From contig PABS01000030.1 of NCBI GenBank assembly GCA_002699325.1, forward strand, positions 12,226 to 24,774: 12,549 bases of DNA. Direction: 5' to 3'. Positions 1 through 7,616 of the stretch are shown here, in pieces; position 1 is the first letter of the stretch, and every line of letters begins with the position of its first letter. This stretch comes from Ponticaulis sp. (GTDB lineage: Bacteria > Pseudomonadota > Alphaproteobacteria > Caulobacterales > Hyphomonadaceae). Both the position numbers and the translations under genes were made by a program. The notes under the pieces are model-generated. The model was not told where the DNA came from, made no database searches, and worked only from the letters and a program-made list of their open reading frames with translations.

Positions 1-620
1 GTCCCGGCACCGCCTGAAGCGATCACCGGAATGGTGACTTTCTCCGTCACCGAACGGGTCAACTCCAGATCATACCCTGATTTGGTGCCGTCCTTATCCA
101 TACTAGTCAGAAGGATCTCGCCAGCGCCTTTCTGGCAGGCGAGCTCGGCATACTCGATGGCATCAATGCCCGTGCCGCGCTTTCCGCCATGGGTAAACAC
201 CTCCCATTTTCCTGGTGCTGTCTGGCGTGCATCTATGGCAACAACGACGCATTGGCGGCCAACACGGTCAGCGCAACGGGAAATCAGATCTGGATCTGCA
301 ACAGCGGCTGAATTGATGCCGACCTTGTCGGCACCTGCCCGAAGAAGCGCGATCACATTGTCCGGAGATCGCACTCCGCCGCCAACTGTCAGGGGGGTGA
401 AGCAGTTGCGCGCTGTCCGGTTCACAACATCGAGGATCGTGCCCCGGCCTTCTTCCGATGCGGAAATATCAAGAAAGCAGATCTCATCAGCACCTTGCTC
501 GCTATAAGCTTTCGCGAGCGCAACCGGGTCACCGGCGTCACGCAGATCGACGAACTGAACCCCTTTGACCGTTCGCCCATCCTTCACATCAAGGCACGGT
601 ATGATCCGCGTCTTCAGCAT
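1..620 (-). CDS. hisF: Imidazole glycerol phosphate synthase cyclase subunit HisF (3' end cut off by window edge)
   Basis: HisF is the (beta/alpha)8-barrel synthase subunit. It uses ammonia channelled from HisH to turn PRFAR into imidazole glycerol phosphate and AICAR, in the cytoplasm. The minus-strand reading frame starts at ATG 620-618 ([16 protein letters not shown]) and is open to the window edge, giving about 206 of roughly 250 residues. The two catalytic aspartates of the family are present as D11 (PCLD) and D130 (VVAIDAR). Phosphate-binding loops are seen at TVGGGVR (about 78-84) and near the truncated end (SGGAG). It overlaps the 3' end of hisA by 7 bp, and a GGAG at 632-629 sits 8 nt before the ATG inside hisA, so translational coupling is likely. 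The partner glutaminase hisH lies two genes upstream. Identification is secure; only the C-terminal fifth is missing. Confidence 0.97.
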   Translation of the reverse strand, partial: MLKTRIIPCLDVKDGRTVKGVQFVDLRDAGDPVALAKAYSEQGADEICFLDISASEEGRGTILDVVNRTARNCFTPLTVGGGVRSPDNVIALLRAGADKVGINSAAVADPDLISRCADRVGRQCVVVAIDARQTAPGKWEVFTHGGKRGTGIDAIEYAELACQKGAGEILLTSMDKDGTKSGYDLELTRSVTEKVTIPVIASGGAG

Positions 621-1345
621 GAAGCCAGCTCCAACGCTTCGGACGCACGAATGTCACCATCGTAAAGCGCACGCCCGAGTATACAGCCCGAGATCGGGGC
701 GTTTGAAGCGCGGAGCGCGCTGATGTCTTCAGATGATTTTACGCCGCCGGACGCAATCACCGGAATATCGACAGCATTGGCGAGACTGGCTGTCAGCTCC
801 ACGTTTACGCCAGCTTTCATGCCGTCTCGACCAATGTCCGTGACGACAATGGCGGCCACGCCCGAGTCTTCGAACGCCTTTGCCAGGTCGGTTGCCTTGA
901 GGTCGGAAACCTCTGCCCATCCTTCCACGGCGACATGGCCATCTCGCGCGTCAATTCCGACCGCAATCTGGCCGGGGTATTTCCGGGCGCAGCTTTTGAC
1001 AAAGTCTGGGTCACGCACGGCAATTGTCCCGAGGATCAGGCGAGATACGCCAGCCTCTAACCAGGCTTCGACATGGGCTTCGCTGCGAATTCCGCCGCCA
1101 AGCTGCAGCGGAATATCGATCTGAGAGATAATCGCCTGAACACTTTCCCGGTTTCGACTTTCGCCGGCAAAAGCGCCGTCGAGATCTACCACATGGAGAT
1201 ATTTGAACCCCATGTCCTGAAAAGTGCGAGCCTGTTCGGGTGGAGAGAGTTTAAACTCGGTCGCTTGGGCCATGTCGCCCTGGATCAGACGCACGCATTT
1301 GCCACCCTTCAGGTCGATGGCCGGATAGAGGGTAAAGTCAGTCAT
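614..1345 (-). CDS. hisA: 1-(5-phosphoribosyl)-5-[(5-phosphoribosylamino)methylideneamino]imidazole-4-carboxamide isomerase HisA
   Basis: HisA is the ProFAR isomerase, an Amadori rearrangement enzyme that makes PRFAR, the substrate of HisF/HisH. The 243-residue length is normal for the family. The half-barrel repeat shared with HisF is visible: [14 protein letters not shown] at the N-terminus holds the first catalytic Asp (D11), VGIDARDG holds the second (D132), QLGGGIRS (81-88) is one phosphate loop, and VIASGGVKS is the second. The [12 protein letters not shown] segment is typical of HisA. The ATG (1345-1343) overlaps the TGA of hisH (1344-1342) in an ATGA arrangement, and its own stop overlaps the hisF start, so three his genes are read as one tightly coupled message. 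Nothing appears broken. Confidence 0.97.
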   Translation of the reverse strand: MTDFTLYPAIDLKGGKCVRLIQGDMAQATEFKLSPPEQARTFQDMGFKYLHVVDLDGAFAGESRNRESVQAIISQIDIPLQLGGGIRSEAHVEAWLEAGVSRLILGTIAVRDPDFVKSCARKYPGQIAVGIDARDGHVAVEGWAEVSDLKATDLAKAFEDSGVAAIVVTDIGRDGMKAGVNVELTASLANAVDIPVIASGGVKSSEDISALRASNAPISGCILGRALYDGDIRASEALELASC

Positions 1346-1983
1346 GGCGTCCAGTTAATCCAGTTTGTCAGTAGGCGCAGGCCGGTCTCCTGGCTGAGTT
1401 CCGGGTGAAACTGCGTACCGAACAGATTGTCTTTTGCAATCGCTGCCGTGATTGGTGCGCCGTAATCGGTCGTCAGCACGAGGTTTTCATCAGTCTTGCA
1501 GATGAAGTGATAGGAATGGACGAAATAGGCGTGGTCACCCGTCTCAATTCCGTCGAGCACAGGGTGTGACTGGTGCAGATCCAGCTCATTCCAACCCATA
1601 TGTGGCACAGGAAGGCCTGGCTTGACGGGAATGTGATCCACTTTTCCCGGAATCCAGCCAAATCCAGCTGTTTCTCCGTCCTCAAGGCCAACATCTGCCA
1701 TCAGCTGCATGCCGACACAGATGCCAAGCGCGGGCCGGGCTTTCTTGTGAACCGCTTCATGGATCGCTTCGAACAGACCGCGCACGCTGTCTACGCCCTG
1801 CCGACAATCACGGAAATGACCGACGCCGGGTATAACCAGCCGGTTGGCCGTCCGGACCGTTTCCGGGTCATTCGTCACTATCAGCTGGCTGGATGTTCCA
1901 GAACGTTCGACCGCAACTTCAAGTGCACGGGCCGCAGAAGGAATATTGCCAGCGCCGTAGTCGATCAGCGCAATTGTCTGCAT
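1342..1983 (-). CDS. hisH: Imidazole glycerol phosphate synthase glutamine amidotransferase subunit HisH
   Basis: HisH is the class I glutaminase that supplies ammonia to HisF. The 213 residues are family-typical. The nucleophile elbow ALGICVGMQLM places the catalytic cysteine at C89. GTQFHPELSQ near the C-terminus gives the other triad residues, H193 and E195. The N-terminal IDYGAGNIPSAARALE matches the usual start of HisH (commonly GAGNLRSV), and IPGVGHF (51-57) is the conserved oxyanion-strand region. The gene ends in a 4-bp overlap with hisA and begins 24 bp after hisB. No strong Shine-Dalgarno sequence is seen before the ATG (only a distant AAGAG), so expression may depend partly on coupling to hisB. 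Confidence 0.97.
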   Translation of the reverse strand: MQTIALIDYGAGNIPSAARALEVAVERSGTSSQLIVTNDPETVRTANRLVIPGVGHFRDCRQGVDSVRGLFEAIHEAVHKKARPALGICVGMQLMADVGLEDGETAGFGWIPGKVDHIPVKPGLPVPHMGWNELDLHQSHPVLDGIETGDHAYFVHSYHFICKTDENLVLTTDYGAPITAAIAKDNLFGTQFHPELSQETGLRLLTNWINWTP

Positions 1984-2007
1984 CAGTGTTGTGTACTCTT
2001 GGTCGCT

Positions 2008-2595
2008 TCAGAGCGATCCTTTAGTCGAGACCGCCTCGCCTGCAAATACCTGATCGGGACTAATTGCCTGACGAAGCGCGCGTGCCAGCGCTTTAAAACA
2101 GCTCTCAATGATATGGTGGCTATTCTCACCATAGAGATTTTCAACGTGGACGCAGCCGCCGGAATTCATCGCGAAAGCGTGGAAAAACTCCTTGAAGAGC
2201 TCCGTATCCATATCGCCGACCTTGTCCCGGGCGAAAACAACTTTCCAGACAAGGTAGGGTCGGTTGCACAGGTCGATGGCTGAACGGCTCAGCGTCTCAT
2301 CCATCGGAATATAGGCGTGGCCGAAGCGCGAAATGCCTTTGAATTCACCAAGCGCTTTTGAAATCGCCTGGCCAATCACAATGCCTGTATCTTCCACCGT
2401 ATGGTGCATATCGATGTGAAGATCGCCCTTCGTGCGGACATGAAGGTCAATTGCGCTATGCTTGGAAAAGCTTTCCAGCATGTGATCGAAGAAGCCGACC
2501 CCGGTCTGGATGTCAGATTTGCCCTGACCGTCCAGATTCACTTTGACAGTGATATCCGTTTCCTTGGTTTGCCGACTTACTTCTGCTTCGCGCAT
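2008..2595 (-). CDS. hisB: Imidazoleglycerol-phosphate dehydratase HisB (monofunctional)
   Basis: HisB dehydrates imidazole glycerol phosphate to imidazole acetol phosphate using two manganese ions. The 195-residue protein is the monofunctional type, lacking the N-terminal histidinol phosphatase domain found in enterobacteria. Both internal repeats with metal ligands are visible: [12 protein letters not shown] (35-46) and HHTVEDTGI (64-72) in the first half, [20 protein letters not shown] (156-175) in the second. [17 protein letters not shown] contributes the conserved active-site Asp/Glu/Arg region. It is the first visible gene of the minus-strand his operon and diverges from the GGDEF/EAL gene across a 153-bp spacer. 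A hairpin followed by five T residues lies in its leader. The Shine-Dalgarno region is weak and A-rich. Confidence 0.97.
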   Translation of the reverse strand: MREAEVSRQTKETDITVKVNLDGQGKSDIQTGVGFFDHMLESFSKHSAIDLHVRTKGDLHIDMHHTVEDTGIVIGQAISKALGEFKGISRFGHAYIPMDETLSRSAIDLCNRPYLVWKVVFARDKVGDMDTELFKEFFHAFAMNSGGCVHVENLYGENSHHIIESCFKALARALRQAISPDQVFAGEAVSTKGSL

Positions 2596-2621
2596 GAGAT
2601 TTTCTTTCGCTTTTCAGAACA

Positions 2622-2662
2622 AGAGAGAAAAAGCGGTAAATAACCGCAAGATTTAGCTCTCT
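2622..2662 (-). terminator. Terminator-like hairpin in the hisB leader
   Basis: Read on the minus strand, GCGGT (2647-2643), a five-base loop and ACCGC (2637-2633) form a perfect 5-bp stem immediately followed by TTTTT (2632-2628). An outer AGAGAG (2662-2657) can pair with CTCTCT (2627-2622), enclosing the inner hairpin. Only the minus strand has the T-run, so any terminator activity is directed toward hisB, whose ATG is about 27 nt further on. The stem is short, so this may be a weak terminator, an attenuator in the his leader, or chance. No histidine-rich leader peptide was found next to it. Confidence 0.4.
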
Positions 2663-2748
2663 ATTCACTGATTTCTAAACAAATTCCAATAGCTGATACC
2701 TGATGGGAAGAATGCGTCTTGCCCAAACCGAACCCGATTGAGGACTGA

Positions 2749-4878
2749 ATGGCACAGCAGAAAGCGCCAGTCATCAAGGTAAAACGTAGCTTGCGTGTCA
2801 GCATGATCGTGTTCGTGATCAGTCTGATTGCTGTTGCTTCCTTTGTATTCTCGCTCGGGTATACGTTTCTTGAGACGCGAGAAGTCCGCGGACGGGCCCA
2901 GGATATTGCCGACCAGCAGATTCAAACCATGCAGACAATCGGCGACACATTAATCGCCGAACACGGCGAAGCTGAGCGCTTGCTCTTGTCGAGACAAATC
3001 AACGCGTCGAATACAATACTGGCAGCGCGTTTAATCGATAAGAACGGGGTTGAGCGCTTTTCTGCCGTGAAGCCGGGTACCAATACTGAAGTTCTGCAGC
3101 ATCTTTCTGAACTCGCTGAGGAAAGATCGACTCAGGCCTCCAAAAGAACCGGAACATCTATCGTCTCTGCAGGCCCGATCTATGGAGACAATAGCAGTCT
3201 GGTCGGATGGTATGCGATTGAAACTCCCTTTAGTGCGGTGAGCGCGAACTGGATGACGGCACTTCTGTGGGGTTTGGCGCTGGGTTGTCTAATCAGCGCT
3301 GCGGCTCTGCCAGTGGTAATTATCCTGGTGAACCGGATGACGAAACCGCTGTATCAGCTCATCGATTTCACCACGAACTTTAATCCAAACCATCTGTCGG
3401 CCCGCGTTAATCTCAACACAGAAAGCGAGTTTGATCTTCTCGGCGAGTCCTTCAACAACATGATGCACCGGCTGGAAGGCACAATGCGTCAGATCCAGCG
3501 GCTGGCCTTTGTCGATAGTGTAACCGAACTTCCCAATCGGGAGCGGTTTCTTCGTGCATTGAATAAGGCGCTCAGCGACCGCGGAGACGAATGCTTCACA
3601 GCTGTTATTCTTTTGAATGTTGACCGGTTTCGCTGGGTCAATGAGACACTCGGCCCTCAAAAAGGTGATGAAGCTCTGTCTTTAATTGGCCGACGCATAC
3701 GTCGCGCGCTCGCTACGGCTGATAAGACCATCCGACTTGCAGATGCCCCTTCGCGCCCATCCATGGTGGCTCGACTGAGCGGTGACGAATTTGCTGTGCT
3801 TGTTCCAAACATTGATGCGAAGTCAGACATTACGCGTCTGATGCAAATGATTATTTCCAGCATGCGCCAACCGTTAGAGCTCGGCGGACAGGCCGTGACG
3901 CTCGGCCTTTCAGGCGGGATCGCACTCGCACCTATCCACGGAATGAAGGGCGAGGATCTAGTGAAAAACGCGGATCTGGCTCTCAAAGAAGCGCGCCGCG
4001 CAGGGCGTTCTAAAGCGCGATTCTACTCGACCAAGCTCAATAAGATCGCCATGGATCGCATGCATCTGGAGGCAGACCTTCGCCGCGGGATCGAGCGAGA
4101 CGAATTCCTGCCTTACTTTCAGGCCAAGATTGATTTCAAAACCGGCCGTATCACTGGCGCGGAAGCGCTTGTTCGCTGGCAGAGAGAAGATGGCGACCTG
4201 ATTTCTCCGGGAATCTTCATCCCTATGTGTGAACAGCTGGGTCTGATTTCTCAGATCGGCGACTCTGTTCTGCGGAAATCCTGTTATGAGGCCACGCGCT
4301 GGATGAAAGCCGGTCATGACTGCAAGGTCGCGGTAAACGTGTCTCCCCTTCAGTTTGAGGAAACCGGTTTCGCAGAGAAAGTTCTGTCATCGCTGCGCAA
4401 TGCGGGTCTCCCTCCGGGGCGACTCGAGTTGGAAATCACCGAGACGATGGCTGTTGCGGATACCGACCGTGTGTCTGAGATCATGCGACCTCTTCGCGCC
4501 ATGGGGGTTCGTCTCGCGATTGACGATTTCGGCGCAGGTCACTCCAACCTCGTCACACTGACCAAGCTCCCATTTGACGTCTTTAAGATTGATCAGCAAT
4601 TTATCAGCGCGCTTCACTCCGACAAACAGGCGCCTGCCGTTGTGGAGATGATTCTGGCGATGGCCGATGCTATGGGCCTTGAAACGGTCGCTGAAGGTGT
4701 GGAGACGCCTTCGCAGAGCGACTTCCTCCGCCGTCGCGGCTGTACGCTGGCGCAGGGATACCTGTACTCCAAACCAATTCCGCCTGAAGAGTTCATCACT
4801 TTCCTGGCCGACTGGCGCCCGTTCGGCCAGGCGGTTGATGAAGATGTCCTCCTCCGTTTCACCGGTGGCAATGGCTGA
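2749..4878 (+). CDS. Membrane-anchored HAMP-GGDEF-EAL protein, probable c-di-GMP phosphodiesterase
   Basis: This 709-residue inner-membrane protein handles the second messenger c-di-GMP. A TM helix at about 16-38 is followed by a periplasmic sensor of roughly 130 residues that I cannot assign, a second TM at about 170-194, a HAMP-like segment (195-243), a GGDEF domain (about 250-428) and an EAL domain (about 437-690). The GGDEF signature reads SGDEF (344-348), and N290 replaces the first metal-binding Asp. N298 and D307, the guanine-contact positions, remain, and no RxxD inhibitory site is seen. The EAL half keeps E472, N530, E562, E565, D592, D593, K613, E649 and Q669. Hydrolysis of c-di-GMP is therefore likely, with the GGDEF half perhaps acting as a GTP sensor. 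GAGGA at 2740-2744 supports the ATG. The gene is divergent from hisB and converges on the DUF1275 gene. Confidence 0.93.
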   Translation: MAQQKAPVIKVKRSLRVSMIVFVISLIAVASFVFSLGYTFLETREVRGRAQDIADQQIQTMQTIGDTLIAEHGEAERLLLSRQINASNTILAARLIDKNGVERFSAVKPGTNTEVLQHLSELAEERSTQASKRTGTSIVSAGPIYGDNSSLVGWYAIETPFSAVSANWMTALLWGLALGCLISAAALPVVIILVNRMTKPLYQLIDFTTNFNPNHLSARVNLNTESEFDLLGESFNNMMHRLEGTMRQIQRLAFVDSVTELPNRERFLRALNKALSDRGDECFTAVILLNVDRFRWVNETLGPQKGDEALSLIGRRIRRALATADKTIRLADAPSRPSMVARLSGDEFAVLVPNIDAKSDITRLMQMIISSMRQPLELGGQAVTLGLSGGIALAPIHGMKGEDLVKNADLALKEARRAGRSKARFYSTKLNKIAMDRMHLEADLRRGIERDEFLPYFQAKIDFKTGRITGAEALVRWQREDGDLISPGIFIPMCEQLGLISQIGDSVLRKSCYEATRWMKAGHDCKVAVNVSPLQFEETGFAEKVLSSLRNAGLPPGRLELEITETMAVADTDRVSEIMRPLRAMGVRLAIDDFGAGHSNLVTLTKLPFDVFKIDQQFISALHSDKQAPAVVEMILAMADAMGLETVAEGVETPSQSDFLRRRGCTLAQGYLYSKPIPPEEFITFLADWRPFGQAVDEDVLLRFTGGNG

Positions 4879-5685
4879 TCAAATCGAGCGCCGACGACGA
4901 TTAAACCGTCGGTATGCCGAGTGAAGGTCACCAAAAATGCCTGGCAGCGCCAACAGCGCGAGCAAAATAACGACTGGAATGAGGCCATTCACACCGCCTT
5001 TGCTGATCAAAATGGCTCCTATTACGCCGCCGAACAGAAAACTGATCAGGATCAGACCGAAGAGTGCCACCTTCGTTAGAGCCGATAATCTCCGCTCCGA
5101 GGATGCAGATAGCAGAGATCTTCCAAGCTCAATGCCGAAATCCGTCACGATGCCCGTAACGTGAGTGGTTCTGACCACTGCCGTCGATGCCTTTGTGATG
5201 AGGGCGTTTTGAAGACCCATCACAAAACAGAACAGCGCAATAATCGGCACCGGACCGACAGGCGTCACGGCGACAATGGCGATCAGTAGGGAAAGAAGAA
5301 AAGCCTCGATCAGAAGCGGTAAGCTGAACTGGGCATGCAGCGCATACTTCCGGCAAATCAACACAAGCATGGTTGTGAGTGCAGATCCGATTATGAAGCA
5401 CGCCATAAAACTCAACAGCAGAAACGATACCATGAAATGGCCTATGGCTGCGGTATCGGCGACTTCTGACAGAATGCCTGTCATGTGAGACGTGTAGCGC
5501 CCGACCAGGAAGAATCCGCCGGCGTTCACAAACCCGGCGACAAAGGCCAAGACAATTCCTAGCTGCCAGTTTCGCGCAGGCGATCGCTTCTTGTCGGCAA
5601 GCTTGAAAAAAGAAATGGGTCGCAATCTGTACACACTGAAACAATTATCAGTTTCAGACCCAGTTCGACAGTCAAACCCGATCAT
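4879..5685 (-). CDS. DUF1275 (YoaK-type) integral membrane protein
   Basis: This is a predicted six-helix inner-membrane protein of the DUF1275/YoaK family, whose function is not established. Hydrophobic segments lie at about 42-62, 84-111, 121-141, 144-160, 204-228 and 233-250. Family hallmarks are GFVNAGGFFLVGRYTSHMTG (51-70) and TTHVTGIVTDFGIELGR (173-189). The C-terminus is arginine-rich (RRFNRRRR), which suits a cytoplasmic end. The start is uncertain: ATG 5685 gives a 38-residue polar N-terminus longer than I would expect, and in-frame GTG (5634) or TTG (5625) would shorten it; none has a clear ribosome site. Its TGA abuts the TGA of the convergent GGDEF/EAL gene (TGATCA), leaving no spacer for a conventional terminator. 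It diverges from hslV across 106 bp containing a 14-bp palindrome. Confidence 0.85.
   Translation of the reverse strand: MIGFDCRTGSETDNCFSVYRLRPISFFKLADKKRSPARNWQLGIVLAFVAGFVNAGGFFLVGRYTSHMTGILSEVADTAAIGHFMVSFLLLSFMACFIIGSALTTMLVLICRKYALHAQFSLPLLIEAFLLSLLIAIVAVTPVGPVPIIALFCFVMGLQNALITKASTAVVRTTHVTGIVTDFGIELGRSLLSASSERRLSALTKVALFGLILISFLFGGVIGAILISKGGVNGLIPVVILLALLALPGIFGDLHSAYRRFNRRRRSI
4891..4912. repeat. Small inverted repeat inside the DUF1275 3' end, possible shared terminator
   Basis: CCGACG (4891-4896) and CGTCGG (4907-4912) form a perfect 6-bp inverted repeat with a 10-base AT-rich loop. It sits 12 bases past the stop of the plus-strand GGDEF/EAL gene and inside the coding end of the convergent DUF1275 gene. 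Because the two stop codons touch, any terminator for the plus-strand gene must lie in the opposing coding sequence, and this is the nearest candidate. There is no T-run, so support is weak. Confidence 0.25.
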
Positions 5686-5731
5686 AAATCCGGAAGAAAT
5701 TTCGGTTTCCCGGATCGAGTTTGAAACAAAT

Positions 5732-5745
5732 GTTTATCGATAAAC
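5732..5745. promoter_or_regulatory. 14-bp perfect palindrome between DUF1275 gene and hslV
   Basis: GTTTATCGATAAAC is identical to its reverse complement over 14 bases and lies near the middle of the 106-bp divergent spacer, 47 bases before the hslV start. The surrounding bases are AT-rich compared with the genes. A perfect palindrome in a divergent promoter region suggests an operator for a dimeric repressor acting on one or both genes. The regulator cannot be named from the sequence, and it is not an obvious heat-shock element. Confidence 0.4.
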
Positions 5746-5791
5746 GGAAATAATACTTGCAGAAGCGGTATGGCTCAGCCACATTGGCTCG

Positions 5792-6358
5792 ATGACAAGT
5801 GACAATTCCCACCCCGACAATAAGTGGCGCGCGACGACAATTCTCGCCGTTCGCAAAAATGGTAAGCTGGCGCTTATCGGAGATGGCCAGGTTTCGCTCG
5901 GCCAGACCGTAATGAAGGGCAATGCCCGCAAGGTGCGCCCCCTGGTGGAAGGCAAGGTTGTCGCTGGCTTTGCTGGCGCTACGGCCGACGCTTTCACTCT
6001 GTTTGAGCGGCTCCAATCCAAGCTCGAACGCTATCCGGAGCAGCTCCAGCGCGCGGCAGTGGAGCTCGCCAAAGAATGGCGGACAGAGAAATACCTTCAG
6101 AAGCTCGAAGCCATGCTGATTGTCGCCGATAAGGATGTGACCCTCCTAATTTCCGGCCAGGGCGATGTGATTGAGCCAGAGCATCATATCATGGGGATTG
6201 GCTCTGGCGGCCACTACGCCATTGCGGCGGCGCGTGGGCTCTATGATTACGAACCTGATGCGGAAGTGATCGCCCGCAAAGCAATGGAGATCGCTGCAGA
6301 TATCTGCGTCTACACAAATTCCAGCTTCACGCTCGAAACTCTGACCTCGGAGAGCTGA
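5792..6358 (+). CDS. hslV: ATP-dependent protease peptidase subunit HslV (with N-terminal propeptide)
   Basis: HslV is the threonine peptidase of the HslVU (ClpQY) protease, a double hexamer capped by HslU in the cytoplasm. The core [20 protein letters not shown] matches the family, but the catalytic threonine is T15, preceded by [14 protein letters not shown]. Numbering from T15 places D17, K28, K33 and S124 of the enterobacterial enzyme at D31, K42, K47 and S138, all present, so the mature protein would be 174 residues. No start codon lies close enough to T15 to make it residue 2, so the 14-residue extension must be removed. From memory, similar extensions occur in other alphaproteobacterial HslVs. 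There is no clear Shine-Dalgarno sequence before the ATG. The next gene starts one base after the TGA, so hslV, DUF2157 and probably hslU share a transcript. Confidence 0.97.
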   Translation: MTSDNSHPDNKWRATTILAVRKNGKLALIGDGQVSLGQTVMKGNARKVRPLVEGKVVAGFAGATADAFTLFERLQSKLERYPEQLQRAAVELAKEWRTEKYLQKLEAMLIVADKDVTLLISGQGDVIEPEHHIMGIGSGGHYAIAAARGLYDYEPDAEVIARKAMEIAADICVYTNSSFTLETLTSES

Positions 6359-6359
6359 T

Positions 6360-7448
6360 TTGGAGCGGGACCAGCTCAGGGCGGCGGTGGAAGCCGACAT
6401 CATATCGGCCGATCAGGCCGCCCGCCTTGAAGCCATGTTCCGCGGACACGAAGAGAAAACCTCAGAAGGCGAACCGCTTCGTTTTCTCTCGAACCTGAAT
6501 GACGTCTTTCTCTCGATTGGCATTATCATCCTGTTTTTCGGTCTCGGCGCGGCCTTCAGCATTATTGGTTTTGGGAAAGTCTCGTTCAGCCAGTATGCGC
6601 CAATTGTCACCATTCCCCTCGCGCTTTCTGCGTGGGGCATGGCCGAGTATTTCTGCGCCCGGCGGCGCATGCTTTTGCCCAGCATTGTTCTTGCCAGTCT
6701 GTGGTCAATCTGCGTGGGTCTGTCGGTTTTCTTTCTGCTCGCCTGGAATATCGTAGAGCAGGAAGGCGGTCGGCTCGCTGCTTCTGTCATTTTCGACAAT
6801 GGCGACACCGGCGATGTCATTCGGTCCATTGCGGATGAATCTCATATCACAGCGATTCTGGGTATCGTTGGCGGCGCGATTGGAGCGCTGGTTTTCTACT
6901 TTCGTTTCCGTCTGCCCTTTACCCATTTCCTGATGATGGCGGCGCTCGCAATGGTTGCCCTGACAATCATGCCGGGCTTCGGCACGCTTCTTTTGACCGG
7001 TATTGCATCGCTCATGCTGGCCATCTGGTTTGATTCCCGCGACCCGGACCGCGCGACGCGTCTCTCTGACAATGGCTTCTGGCTGCATGTCGCGGCCGCG
7101 CCTCAGATTGTCTATGGGCTGCGCGGCGTACTGGGCGAGAGCTCACAACTGGGCGGGCTGTCTATTCATCTGGTTCTGGTTATCGTTCTGGCGGGTCTGG
7201 CGCTTCTCTCGCTCGTGTTAAACCGGCGCGCCCTGATCATTTCCGCTCTTCTGACCTTTGGCTGGTCGATCTGGAATCTCTTTCAGATGCTGGGCGACTC
7301 CTTCTTCCTGAGATTCGCCGGACCGCTTCTTTTAGTGGGTGCAATCGTGGTGGTGATTGGCAGTGGCTGGAAGACCGTTCGCCGTTTTCTCTTGGCCGGC
7401 TTTCCGAAGACGGGAGCCTTTGCCCGGATCTTTCCGCCTGAACATTGA
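6360..7448 (+). CDS. DUF2157-type multi-spanning membrane protein, TTG start
   Basis: This 362-residue integral membrane protein resembles the DUF2157 family, which has no firm function. A short charged N-terminus (about 1-45, with predicted helices such as AAVEADIISADQAARLEAMF) is followed by about nine or ten hydrophobic segments, including 46-69, 78-96, 104-129, 163-182, 187-203, 206-224, 269-287, 291-308 and 318-337. The tail after the last helix is short and basic. TTG at 6360 is chosen because GGAGAG (6349-6354) precedes it by 5 nt and the gene then follows the hslV stop by one base; the next Met is at residue 25. Its position between hslV and hslU is unusual, as those two are normally adjacent. 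The placement suggests co-expression with the protease but does not prove a shared job. Confidence 0.8.
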   Translation: MERDQLRAAVEADIISADQAARLEAMFRGHEEKTSEGEPLRFLSNLNDVFLSIGIIILFFGLGAAFSIIGFGKVSFSQYAPIVTIPLALSAWGMAEYFCARRRMLLPSIVLASLWSICVGLSVFFLLAWNIVEQEGGRLAASVIFDNGDTGDVIRSIADESHITAILGIVGGAIGALVFYFRFRLPFTHFLMMAALAMVALTIMPGFGTLLLTGIASLMLAIWFDSRDPDRATRLSDNGFWLHVAAAPQIVYGLRGVLGESSQLGGLSIHLVLVIVLAGLALLSLVLNRRALIISALLTFGWSIWNLFQMLGDSFFLRFAGPLLLVGAIVVVIGSGWKTVRRFLLAGFPKTGAFARIFPPEH

Positions 7449-7616
7449 AAGCTGGCTGGAGCGCGACGGCGTAGACGAGACGCGATGAGCTGTTTCACCA
7501 CTGAACCCGGCAGCTTTGCTGATAATCCTGCCTCCAATGCTTGGATAATGCCGTCAGAGAACCTAACTGGAACTCTGCTGTCCAGCGACCCACTCTTTTC
7601 CCGGAGCATTGACTGA
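7449..7616 (+). other. 168-bp spacer before hslU holding an uncertain 43-codon ORF
   Basis: No recognised gene lies here. A forward ATG at 7485 opens a 43-codon frame (MSCFTTEPGSFADNPASNAW...) whose TGA (7614-7616) directly abuts the hslU ATG and is in the same frame. The frame is in fact open all the way back to the DUF2157 stop. The minus strand is also open across the spacer. There is no convincing ribosome site before 7485 and no family resemblance, so it may be a small gene, a decayed remnant of a gene once between hslV and hslU, or chance. GGAG at 7603-7606 is the likely hslU ribosome site. Confidence 0.3.

Noticed and set aside
31..507. 158-codon plus-strand ORF at the window start
   Set aside because: It is antisense to hisF, whose catalytic motifs are intact; the product is unlike any family.
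1573..2283. 236-codon plus-strand ORF across hisH and hisB
   Set aside because: It is antisense to two intact his genes and the 24-bp spacer between them; shadow frame.
2665..2925. Minus-strand ORF with a His-rich stretch (DHEHDHAD) upstream of hisB, considered as a his leader peptide
   Set aside because: The His codons are the complement of the first transmembrane helix region of the GGDEF/EAL gene and lie about 150 bases from the hairpin, so they do not form a classical leader-attenuator.
5756..5786. CTTG...CCACATT upstream of hslV as a heat-shock sigma-32 promoter
   Set aside because: The -35 match is only CTTG, the spacing and -10 match are poor, and the start site would fall at the ATG. 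Too weak to list as a promoter.
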